Positions 1-5,503 of a DNA stretch of 7,057 nucleotides are shown one piece after another; the first letter of the stretch is position 1, and every line of letters starts with the position of its first letter. Below the pieces are notes generated by a model. The model did not search any database, was not told where the DNA came from, and saw only the letters and a list, made by a program, of their open reading frames with translations. Both the position numbers and the translations under genes were made by a program. Origin of the DNA: an uncultured Collinsella sp. (GTDB taxonomy: Bacteria; Actinomycetota; Coriobacteriia; Coriobacteriales; Coriobacteriaceae); contig CAADSV010000202.1 in assembly GCA_900751665.1 (NCBI GenBank), positions 1-7,057 of the forward strand. The letters are read 5' to 3'.

Positions 1-38
1 ACGAGATAGTCGAGAGGCACGGCCTCAAGAAGGAGTAA
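1..38 (+). CDS. C-terminal end of an unidentified protein (partial)
   Basis: Reading from base 3, the frame gives EIVERHGLKKE and then a TAA stop at 36-38. The charged, lysine-rich ending is typical of a real C-terminus. Too little remains to identify a family. If real, the gene converges on the minus-strand transaldolase, and the 292 bases between them are the shared 3' intergenic region. The alternative is a minus-strand gene starting with the ATG at 38-40 (MLLLLEAVPLDYLV, leaving the window), but that ATG has no recognisable ribosome binding site. The plus-strand reading is preferred with low confidence. Confidence 0.4.
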   Translation, partial: EIVERHGLKKE

Positions 39-102
39 CATCGGGGCTTGCAGCGACGGACCTCAGGACGCTCTTACACCACGTCTACGCGCGCCACCCT
101 TC

Positions 103-130
103 GGTTAACTGATAAAGACCTTTACCTTGC
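103..130 (-). promoter_or_regulatory. Operator-like dyad, second copy of the sequence upstream of the transaldolase
   Basis: On the plus strand, AACTGATAAAG followed by CTTTACCT resembles AACTGCTAAA followed by CTTTACCT at 1071-1089. They match at all but one of the shared positions, apart from the short central spacer, which differs in length and sequence. The core GATAAAGACCTTTACC at 110-125 is nearly palindromic (14 of 16 positions symmetric). Both copies lie in the same orientation. This suggests a binding site for one regulator, or the leftover leader of another transaldolase-like gene. No gene start that it would obviously serve was found downstream on the minus strand. Confidence 0.4.
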
Positions 131-177
131 TGAATACTCTCAATTTTGCACGGCGCAGGCGGGGGTACCTTTGCCCA

Positions 178-222
178 CGGCAGGATATGGAAGCCAAGCG
201 CCAACTTGCTGGCAAGCTCGTG
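178..222 (-). pseudogene. Remnant of the 3' end of a second transaldolase-like gene
   Basis: The minus strand encodes HELASKLALGFHILP, which matches the C-terminus of the intact transaldolase (GFAKDIAALGFHILP) with ALGFHILP identical. Over those eight residues the codons differ at four positions (GCG/GCT, CTT/TTG, GGC/GGT, ATC/ATT), all synonymous. The two copies therefore diverged while both were under protein-level selection, so this is not a fresh duplication. The stop codon is gone: TGG replaces TAA, and the frame runs on to a TAG at 85-87. Upstream, homology ends within about 15 codons, next to the inverted repeat at 229-300, which may mark the deletion or insertion boundary. It is most likely non-functional. 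Confidence 0.6.
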
Positions 223-228
223 CCGGCA

Positions 229-300
229 GCCCCGGCCTTTCCTTTCCCTATCGCGACCCTCGCGGAGCGCGTGAGCGATAGGGAAAGGAAAGGCCGGGGC
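229..300. repeat. Perfect 26-bp inverted repeat with 20-nt loop
   Basis: The arm at 229-254 (starting GCCCCGGCCTTTCC) is the exact reverse complement of the arm at 275-300 (ending AAAGGCCGGGGC). They enclose a 20-nt loop. Each arm is purine-rich on one strand and pyrimidine-rich on the other, and contains a mirror repeat, CCTTTCCTTTCC. A perfect stem of this length is unusually strong. Neither side is followed by a T-run, so it does not look like a standard intrinsic terminator. No target-site duplication is seen at its ends. It may be a short palindromic genome repeat, a transcript-stabilising 3' hairpin, or the scar of a small mobile element. Confidence 0.85.
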
Positions 301-329
301 GAACAACCAGCGGCGCAGCCAGTGTTCGC
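299..329 (-). other. Small stem-loop just after the transaldolase stop
   Basis: GCGAACA at 299-305 and TGTTCGC at 323-329 form a perfect 7-bp stem with a 17-nt GC-rich loop. It begins one base after the stop codon at 331-333 on the minus strand. It shares two bases with the long inverted repeat at 229-300, so the two structures partly compete. No T-run follows. It could help protect or end the transaldolase transcript. Confidence 0.4.
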
Positions 330-330
330 G

Positions 331-1035
331 TTACGGCAGAATATGGAAACCCAAAGCGGCGATATCCTTGGCAAAGCCGCGCACGGTGTCGAGCGAGACC
401 TCGTACGGGTCGCGACCGATGTTCTTGCGCTTGGCCAGGATGCTGTTGGGCACCGTGATGATCTGGCAACCGCAGGCCTCGGCCTGGTAAATGTTGATGA
501 GCTCGCGCGTGGACGCCCACAGGACCTCGCAGTTGGGCTTTGCGGCGGCCTTCTTAACCGACTCCGTCATAAACGGAATGGGGTCGACGCCGGTATCGGC
601 GATGCGGCCGGCAAAGAGCGAGATGATGGACGGCGTCTCGGCGTCGACGGCCTCGACCATCTCATCGACCTGCGTAGGCGTAAAGATGGTGGTGACGTTG
701 ACCTTGATGCCGTCGGCCGAAAGCTTGCGCACCAGCTCGGCGGTGGACTCGCCCTTGGTAGTCACGCACGGAATCTTGACGTAGACGTTCTCGGCCCAGG
801 TAGCGATCTCGCGGGCCTCGACCTCCATGGTCTCGACGTCGTCGGCAAAGACCTCAAACGACACAGACACATCGGTGATGTGGGCCAGGACCTCCTTGGC
901 AAACGCGCGGTAATCCGTCACGCCGCCCTTCTTCATAAGGGACGGGTTGGTCGTGAAACCCTGAACGTTGCCGTTCTCGTACATGTCGAGCATGCCCTCG
1001 AGGTTTGCACCGTCAGCGAACACCTTGATTGCCAT
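331..1035 (-). CDS. Transaldolase, small FSA/TalC-type (234 aa)
   Basis: This is a class I aldolase-fold enzyme of the non-oxidative pentose phosphate pathway. It moves a dihydroxyacetone unit between sugar phosphates through a lysine Schiff base in the cytoplasm. Visible motifs are FTTNPSLM near residues 27-34, YVKIP with the Schiff-base Lys87, FAGRIADTG at 141-149 and LWAS at 172-175. Two positions argue for transaldolase over fructose-6-phosphate aldolase. E61 replaces the Gln59 of E. coli FsaA, and F141 replaces its Tyr131; both residues are typical of transaldolases. The start chosen is the ATG at 1033-1035, preceded by AAAGGA and giving MAIKVFADGA. A start eight codons upstream lacks family similarity. 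The length is normal for this subfamily. It probably has its own promoter in the 193-bp leader. The substrate is inferred, not proven. Confidence 0.9.
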   Translation of the reverse strand: MAIKVFADGANLEGMLDMYENGNVQGFTTNPSLMKKGGVTDYRAFAKEVLAHITDVSVSFEVFADDVETMEVEAREIATWAENVYVKIPCVTTKGESTAELVRKLSADGIKVNVTTIFTPTQVDEMVEAVDAETPSIISLFAGRIADTGVDPIPFMTESVKKAAAKPNCEVLWASTRELINIYQAEACGCQIITVPNSILAKRKNIGRDPYEVSLDTVRGFAKDIAALGFHILP

Positions 1036-1065
1036 CTGCCTGATTCCTTTCGCTTGCATACGGCC

Positions 1066-1098
1066 GATAAACTGCTAAACACTTTACCTACGTTTATC
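1066..1098 (-). promoter_or_regulatory. Nested dyad, candidate operator/promoter of the transaldolase gene
   Basis: GATAAAC at 1066-1072 and GTTTATC at 1092-1098 form a perfect 7-bp inverted repeat. Inside it, GCTAAACACTTTACC (1074-1088) is a second, imperfect dyad. The site lies 31 bases upstream of the start codon. A weak promoter could overlap it on the minus strand: TTGATA at 1095-1100, a 17-base spacer, then TAGCAG. Palindromes overlapping a promoter usually bind a repressor or activator. A similar sequence recurs at 103-130. The regulator cannot be named from this window. Confidence 0.45.
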
Positions 1099-1140
1099 AA
1101 GGCGTGAGCTGCGGGTTTTTATCTTCTCGGCGAACGGTAT

Positions 1141-1156
1141 AAACACCTCAGTGTTT
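1141..1156. promoter_or_regulatory. Short palindrome in the transaldolase leader
   Basis: AAACACCTCAGTGTTT is a 6-bp perfect inverted repeat around a 4-base centre, 106 bases upstream of the transaldolase start. Next to it, GATTGA occurs twice in direct repeat (1158-1163 and 1170-1175), 12 bases apart. These could be extra protein-binding sites or a weak hairpin downstream of the HAD gene. No T-run makes it a convincing terminator. Confidence 0.3.
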
Positions 1157-1228
1157 GGATTGATAAATCGATTGAGCATGCAAAAGCAGAAAGTCTCAGT
1201 TTGAGCAAACGTCAGAACGCGGGATTCA

Positions 1229-2056
1229 TTAGATGAGGCCGAAATGCTGCATGGCGGTGACGGTACCGTCGTGTGCGACATCGTCGGTCACGTAGTCGGC
1301 GAGCGCCTTGACCTCGGGCATGGCGTTGCCCATGGCGACAGCCGTCTCGACGGCAGCGAGCATGCCTAGGTCGTTGCCCGAATCGCCAAAGCCAAAGGTG
1401 CGCGCATTTCCCTCGCGGCCCAGATACGCCAGTGCTCGCGCCACGCCCACGCCCTTGTCAATGCCCTTGGGGCTCAGCTCGCGATTCTGGCCACCGGTGT
1501 TGCAGGCCTCAAAATAGCGCTCGATAAAGCCGTCATCGTTGGCTACGCGAGCCAAACTGGGCACATTGAGGCATACCTTGCCCATGCGCAGACTGCCGTC
1601 GACGCGCATTTCCTCGGCGCTGTGCACCACAGAAGTGCCGATCAGAGACGACTGCTCAACACCCGCGGGTTCCAGGGCAAAAGTAGCAACGTTGGTCTCG
1701 AAAAAGGCCTCAATCCCTGCCGCGGCCATACGGCGTGCAAGCTCCTCGACAACGTCCTCGTCAAAGCAGTCCTCGTGTACCACGCGGCCCTCGACCTCGA
1801 GCGTCGCTCCCGCCATGGCAACGACACCCGCAGGCTCCAAAGCGCGCAGACCATCGGCAATTAGCCACAGGGGACGACCCGTGCAGATAAATGCCTGGTG
1901 ACCCGCATTGCGCAGACGACCAAATGCATCGACAACAGCCTTCGACGGATGGACTGCATTGAAGTCCTTATCGGTCATATCGTCGGGATCGAACGACGTC
2001 AGCGTGCCGTCCACATCAAAAAAGAGCACAGCGGATTCGGGGCACGCATCAATCAT
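1229..2056 (-). CDS. Cof-type HAD-IIB family hydrolase (275 aa)
   Basis: This is a cytoplasmic Mg2+-dependent phosphatase of the HAD superfamily, subclass IIB (Cof/YkrA-like). Members remove phosphate from sugar phosphates, nucleotides or cofactor intermediates. All four HAD motifs are present. Motif I is FFDVDGTL with nucleophile Asp14 and acid/base Asp16. Motif II is CTGR with Thr59. The motif III lysine is Lys201 in KGIDKGVGV, and motif IV is GFGDSGNDLGML with Asp225 and Asp229. The region between about residues 80 and 190 is the C2-type cap, which sets substrate choice, so the substrate cannot be read from the sequence. The start is the ATG at 2054-2056, preceded by AAAGGA at good spacing. 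The gene is divergent from the rRNA methyltransferase gene. The 193-bp gap before the transaldolase contains dyads, which argues against a tight operon. Length is normal for the family. Confidence 0.9.
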   Translation of the reverse strand: MIDACPESAVLFFDVDGTLTSFDPDDMTDKDFNAVHPSKAVVDAFGRLRNAGHQAFICTGRPLWLIADGLRALEPAGVVAMAGATLEVEGRVVHEDCFDEDVVEELARRMAAAGIEAFFETNVATFALEPAGVEQSSLIGTSVVHSAEEMRVDGSLRMGKVCLNVPSLARVANDDGFIERYFEACNTGGQNRELSPKGIDKGVGVARALAYLGREGNARTFGFGDSGNDLGMLAAVETAVAMGNAMPEVKALADYVTDDVAHDGTVTAMQHFGLI

Positions 2057-2087
2057 ATGGGTTCCTTTCGGGGGCGAGAGTAAACGA

Positions 2088-2116
2088 AGTATCCATCATA
2101 TAATGGAGCGACGCAA
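2088..2116 (-). promoter_or_regulatory. Candidate promoter for the HAD hydrolase gene
   Basis: On the minus strand TTGCGT (2111-2116) and GATACT (2088-2093) are separated by 17 bases and match the -35 and -10 consensus at 4 of 6 positions each. They lie 32 bases or more upstream of the start codon at 2056. The promoter would overlap the opposing -10 box at 2099-2104. This is a reading by eye and only moderately supported. Confidence 0.35.
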
Positions 2117-2126
2117 CCAGAGAGGT
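2099..2126 (+). promoter_or_regulatory. Promoter -10 box and ribosome binding site for the RlmKL-like gene
   Basis: A perfect TATAAT at 2099-2104 is followed 27 bases later by the ATG at 2132. AGAGAGG at 2120-2126 is a suitable Shine-Dalgarno sequence, with about 5-6 bases before the start. No good -35 hexamer is seen at 16-18 bases upstream, so the promoter may need an activator or rely on the strong -10. Confidence 0.55.
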
Positions 2127-2131
2127 CACCC

Positions 2132-4690
2132 ATGGAATTTTACGCAAGCTGCCCCGAGGGCTTTGAGTCCGCACTCGCCGATGAGCTTAAACGCCTCGGG
2201 CTTTCGCATGTTCGCCGGCTGAAGGGCCGCGCTACGTTTGAGGGCGAGCTCGATGAAGGCTATCGCGCCTGTCTGTGGTCGCGCCTGGCGAGCCGCGTGT
2301 TCGTGGTACTCGGGCGCTTTGAGGCGCAGGATGCCGATGAACTGTACGATAGCGTTTACGGCATCGCCTGGGAGAGCATCGTCCGCCCCGGCGCCACCAT
2401 CGCCATCACCGCCCGCGGCGTGACCGAGCAGCTGCGCAACACGCGCTTCTCGGCCCTGCGCGCCAAGGACGCGCTGTGCGACCGTCTGGCCGAGACCACG
2501 GGCCGTCGCGCCGACGGCGATGCCGCCGACCCCGATGGTCACCTACTGCTTTCGCTGCGCCAGCGCCGCGCGAGCATAAGCCTGGACCTTTCGGGCGATC
2601 CGCTGTTCAAGCGCCTGCCGTCCGCGGCGACCCGTGCCGGCGAGGGCGCGCACGTGTTGCGCCCCGACTACGCCGCCCTGGTGCTGGCGCAGGTCGGCTG
2701 GACCGCACTGTGCGAGCGCGAGCTGACGGCCGACGATTACGAGAACGAAGCCCTGCCCACGCTGGTCGACGCCTCGTGCGCCGGCGGCGGTCTGCTGCTG
2801 GAAGCCGTGAACATTCTGACTGACCGCGCCCCGGGTTTTGCACGCGAGCGCTGGGGTTTTGAGGGCTGGCAGCTGCATGATGCCGCCCTGTGGGAGCAGC
2901 TGCTTGCCGAGGCGCGCGAGCGCGAGACCGCAGCGCGCGAGCGCCAGGCGCGTATCGTTGCCGTAGACATCAACCCCGCTGCCCGAAAGACCGCCGAGCG
3001 CATGGTCAAGTGCGCCGGCTACAAGCGCTTTGTCGATTTTTGCGCCGCCAAGTCCGCCACCGTGCTGGACCATGCGGGAGCCGTCGCCGGCGCCGCCGTG
3101 GTCGCAGACACCACCGAGACCCCGCTTTCGCTCATGCACGACGCCATGACGTTGATCGGCGAGCTGCGCCGCGCGCCCGAGCTCGCTTCGGCACCGGTCG
3201 CCGCGCTCACCCGCGATGGCCTTATGGCCCGCGCGCTCCATGCCGAGCCCGCGCGCTCCATCGCCGTCATGCCCAATAACGAAGAGGCAACTATTGAGGT
3301 TTGGCCCTCGCTCGACCACGCCGCCGCGGCATTTGAAGCTGCGACCAGTGCAGATGCCGAGGAGCAGACCGCAGACGCTCATGACGAAGCCGCCGATACT
3401 CCCATGCCCGAACCTGCTGCCATGCTCGACCTGGGCGACGGCAAGCCGCTGCCCGTGCTCATCCCGGAGTCCGAGCAGTTCGCCAACCGCCTGCGTAAGA
3501 ACGCCCGTCTGCGTCGCAAGTGGGCAAAGCGCGAGGGCGTGAGCTGCTACCGTGTCTATGATGCCGACCTACCCGACTACTCCGCCGCCATCGACCTGTA
3601 CGAGGGCTGCCCGCAGACGCCGGGCCGCTGGCTCGTCATCGCCGAATACGCCGCACCCAAGACCATCGATCCCGCGCTGGCCCAGGCCCGCATGCTCGAC
3701 ATCTTGGCCATCGCACCGCGCATCCTGGATGTTCCGGCCGAGCATGTGCACGCCAAGGCCCGCATGCGTTCGCGCGGCGGCTCGCAGTACGGCAAGCAGG
3801 GCGCCGGCAAGGGCGGCTCGGGCGAGCGCGCCAACATCGCGCACCGTCGCCTGCCGCTCATCGAAGAGGGCGGCCTTACCTTTGCCGTCAACTTTGACGA
3901 CTATTTGGATGTGGGCATCTTCCTAGACCACCGCGTCACCCGCAACCTGGTGCGCGAGCACGCCAAACAGGCGCGCCGCTTCCTCAATCTGTTCGCCTAT
4001 ACCGGTACCGCCACCTGCTATGCGGCGGACGGCGGCGTCGAGGAGACTGTGACGGTTGACCTTTCCAACACCTACCTGGACTGGGCCGAACGCAACATGC
4101 GTCAGAACGGCTTTGTGGGGCCGCAGCATCACTTTGTGCGCGACGACGTGCTCGCTTGGATTCGCGACCAGCGCCAGACGCGCAACCGCTGGGACCTGAT
4201 TTTTGTCGACCCGCCCACGTTTTCGAACTCGTCCAAGATGGGCCGTCGCACCTGGGATGTCCAGCGCGACCATGTTGAGCTTTTGGCCGGCGTATCGCGC
4301 CTGCTCGCACAGGGCGGACATGCCATCTTTAGCTGCAACCTGCGCGGCTTCCGCCCCGAGACGCGTAAGCTCGCACGCGCGGGCGTCGTGCTGGAGGACA
4401 TTACGGCGCAGACCATCCCCGAGGATTTCGCACGCAACCAGAAGGTGCACCATTGCTATATCGTGCGCCGCCTGCCCATCGAGGATGCCATGGCCGAAGT
4501 CGGCTTTAGCGCCGAGGAAATTGCCGAGCGCGTCGAGGAACTGCGCAACTCCGAGGCTCGCAAGCCTCGCGCGGCAGCACCCGCGCACGCGCAGACCGGC
4601 AACGGCAAGTCCAACTTTGCCGGCAAACCCTCCCCCGCCGACAAGCCCAAAAAGAAGAAGTTCTACGCCAGCAAGCCCAAGGGCAAATAA
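2132..4690 (+). CDS. rlmKL: RlmKL-like fused 23S rRNA guanine methyltransferase with degenerate RlmL half (852 aa)
   Basis: In E. coli, fused RlmKL makes m2G2445 (RlmL half) and m7G2069 (RlmK half) in 23S rRNA during 50S assembly. Here a THUMP-type RNA-binding region spans about residues 45-155. The RlmL half follows, with family landmarks such as DRAPGFARERWGFEGW near 234-249. Its SAM motif reads VDASCAGGG (212-220) instead of the usual DPMCGSGT form. Where NPPY is expected it reads ADTTETPLS (325-333). This half is probably inactive for methyl transfer. An acidic Ala-rich linker lies at about 395-430. The RlmK half is complete: NRLRKN (452-457), FLNLFAYTGTAT (617-628), VDLSNTYLDWAERN from 642, and DPPTFSNS (693-700). 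A Lys/Ala/Pro-rich basic tail after about 810 may bind rRNA. At 852 residues it is about 150 longer than E. coli RlmKL (702). It is the only plus-strand gene here with its own promoter. Confidence 0.88.
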   Translation: MEFYASCPEGFESALADELKRLGLSHVRRLKGRATFEGELDEGYRACLWSRLASRVFVVLGRFEAQDADELYDSVYGIAWESIVRPGATIAITARGVTEQLRNTRFSALRAKDALCDRLAETTGRRADGDAADPDGHLLLSLRQRRASISLDLSGDPLFKRLPSAATRAGEGAHVLRPDYAALVLAQVGWTALCERELTADDYENEALPTLVDASCAGGGLLLEAVNILTDRAPGFARERWGFEGWQLHDAALWEQLLAEARERETAARERQARIVAVDINPAARKTAERMVKCAGYKRFVDFCAAKSATVLDHAGAVAGAAVVADTTETPLSLMHDAMTLIGELRRAPELASAPVAALTRDGLMARALHAEPARSIAVMPNNEEATIEVWPSLDHAAAAFEAATSADAEEQTADAHDEAADTPMPEPAAMLDLGDGKPLPVLIPESEQFANRLRKNARLRRKWAKREGVSCYRVYDADLPDYSAAIDLYEGCPQTPGRWLVIAEYAAPKTIDPALAQARMLDILAIAPRILDVPAEHVHAKARMRSRGGSQYGKQGAGKGGSGERANIAHRRLPLIEEGGLTFAVNFDDYLDVGIFLDHRVTRNLVREHAKQARRFLNLFAYTGTATCYAADGGVEETVTVDLSNTYLDWAERNMRQNGFVGPQHHFVRDDVLAWIRDQRQTRNRWDLIFVDPPTFSNSSKMGRRTWDVQRDHVELLAGVSRLLAQGGHAIFSCNLRGFRPETRKLARAGVVLEDITAQTIPEDFARNQKVHHCYIVRRLPIEDAMAEVGFSAEEIAERVEELRNSEARKPRAAAPAHAQTGNGKSNFAGKPSPADKPKKKKFYASKPKGK

Positions 4691-4761
4691 ACAAAGTTGC
4701 GGTGGAACAGTTCCTATAAATGCCTGGCAAAGGCCCAAACAGGAACTATTTCACCGCAACT
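4685..4761 (-). terminator. Long stem-loop with T-run, terminator of the kdpDE operon (possibly bidirectional)
   Basis: The arm at 4696-4715 (GTTGCGGTGGAACAGTTCCT) pairs with 4741-4760 with one G-U wobble and one C-A mismatch. An extra A-T pair closes the base at 4695/4761. The loop is 25 nt. Reading the minus strand, the stem is followed by TTTGTTTATTT (4695 down to 4685), which overlaps the rlmKL stop codon. This fits an intrinsic terminator for kdpE. On the plus strand no T-run follows, so termination of rlmKL there would be weaker. The stem is longer than most terminators and could also be a repeated palindromic element that was recruited. Confidence 0.7.
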
Positions 4762-4785
4762 CATAGTGGGATGGCGGATGCCGGC

Positions 4786-5499
4786 CTATCCTTGGGTGAC
4801 CAGTCGGTAACCGATGCCCACGTGCGTTTGGATATAGCGCGGATGCGCAGGGTCGGACTCGATCTTCTTGCGCAGCGTGCCCATAAAGACACGCAGGCTC
4901 GCCAGGTCGCTCTTGGTTGCCGTGCCCCAAATCTCGTGCAGGATAAACTGGTGCGTCAGCACCTTGTCGGCGTTATGCGCTAGCAGGCACAGGAGCTTGT
5001 ACTCGATCGGCGTCAGATGCAGCTCCTCGCCATCCATCGCGGCGATGCCGGCATCAAAATCGATATGCAGCTCACCGGTATCGAACGAGCCCTCGGAGGC
5101 AACGCCGCCCGTTTGCGCATACGAAAGGCGCCTGAGCGTCGTGCGAATGCGCGCGAGCAGCTCCTCGACCGAAAACGGCTTGGTCAGGTAGTCGTCGGCG
5201 CCGGCATCGAGCGCGCGAATCTTGTCCGCATCCTCGCTGCGCGCCGAAACCACAATAATCGGCATACCCGACCATGCGCGCACCGACTCCACCACCTTGA
5301 CACCATCCATATCGGGCAGGCCCAGATCGAGCAGCACAATACTCGGTGCCTGCGATGAGGCGGCGGCGATGGCGGCATGGGCGGTCTCCACGGCCATATG
5401 GCGCAAGCCGTGCGCCTCGAGCGCAGCAACGATAAGGTTGCGAACAGCTGGGTCGTCCTCAACGACCAAGATGAGCGGTTTTACGGCAGAGTTCGACAC
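4786..5499 (-). CDS. kdpE: KdpE-like OmpR/PhoB-family response regulator (237 aa)
   Basis: This is a cytoplasmic transcription factor that, when phosphorylated by KdpD, activates the high-affinity potassium pump genes in the known Kdp system. The receiver domain covers about residues 8-120. It has the acidic pocket Glu14-Asp15-Asp16, phospho-acceptor Asp58 in LLDLGLPDMDG, Ser85 and Lys107 in LTKPF. A winged-helix DNA-binding domain covers about 140-235 (LTPIEYKLL, the HEIWG segment and GIGYRL near the end). The start chosen is the GTG at 5497-5499. It is preceded by AAGGAG seven bases upstream and sits four bases after the kdpD stop. The longer frame, open to 5580, overlaps kdpD and has no family similarity there. 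The Shine-Dalgarno sequence lies within the last kdpD codons, so translation is probably coupled. Assignment to KdpE rather than another OmpR-type regulator depends mainly on the adjacent KdpD. Confidence 0.9.
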   Translation of the reverse strand: MSNSAVKPLILVVEDDPAVRNLIVAALEAHGLRHMAVETAHAAIAAASSQAPSIVLLDLGLPDMDGVKVVESVRAWSGMPIIVVSARSEDADKIRALDAGADDYLTKPFSVEELLARIRTTLRRLSYAQTGGVASEGSFDTGELHIDFDAGIAAMDGEELHLTPIEYKLLCLLAHNADKVLTHQFILHEIWGTATKSDLASLRVFMGTLRKKIESDPAHPRYIQTHVGIGYRLVTQG

Positions 5500-5503
5500 G
5501 GCG

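Larger units (their letters stand above)
39..330. other. Intergenic region between convergent genes, rich in remnants and repeats
   Basis: No intact gene is supported in this 292-base stretch. It contains an operator-like sequence (103-130), a transaldolase 3' remnant (178-222), a perfect 26-bp inverted repeat (229-300) and a 7-bp stem hairpin (299-329). Open frames crossing it are accidental: they run through both arms of the inverted repeat and show no domain. No clear intrinsic terminator with a T-run is visible for either flanking gene. Confidence 0.6.

Noticed and set aside
38..40. Minus-strand gene starting at the ATG and leaving the left edge
   Set aside because: No ribosome binding site precedes it, and the plus strand gives a plausible C-terminus with stop in the same place. 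It remains possible but is less supported.
229..300. Inverted repeat as a CRISPR unit or insertion sequence
   Set aside because: There is only one copy in the window, no spacers, no transposase and no target-site duplication.
127..1107. 326-codon plus-strand open frame opposite the transaldolase
   Set aside because: It is the antisense shadow of a GC-rich gene; its product is low-complexity (Gly, Asp, Leu, His) with no domain, and it runs through the inverted repeat and remnant.
1101..1122. Possible plus-strand terminator ending in GTTTTTATC
   Set aside because: There is a T-run, but no stable GC stem directly before it and no plus-strand gene upstream that needs it.
2543..3382. 279-codon minus-strand open frame opposite the RlmL half
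   Set aside because: Same reason: a high-GC shadow frame with Gly/Ala/Arg-rich product. I considered whether the degenerate RlmL region might be an out-of-frame artefact, but the plus frame is continuous and keeps landmarks on both sides.
2132..4690. Frameshift or gene fusion artefact in rlmKL
   Set aside because: RlmK and RlmL are naturally fused in many bacteria, and the frame is uninterrupted with consistent codon use through the junction.
3923..4738. 271-codon minus-strand open frame opposite the RlmK half
   Set aside because: The plus strand carries clear RlmK motifs here. The antisense product has no family features, and the frame crosses the terminator stem-loop.
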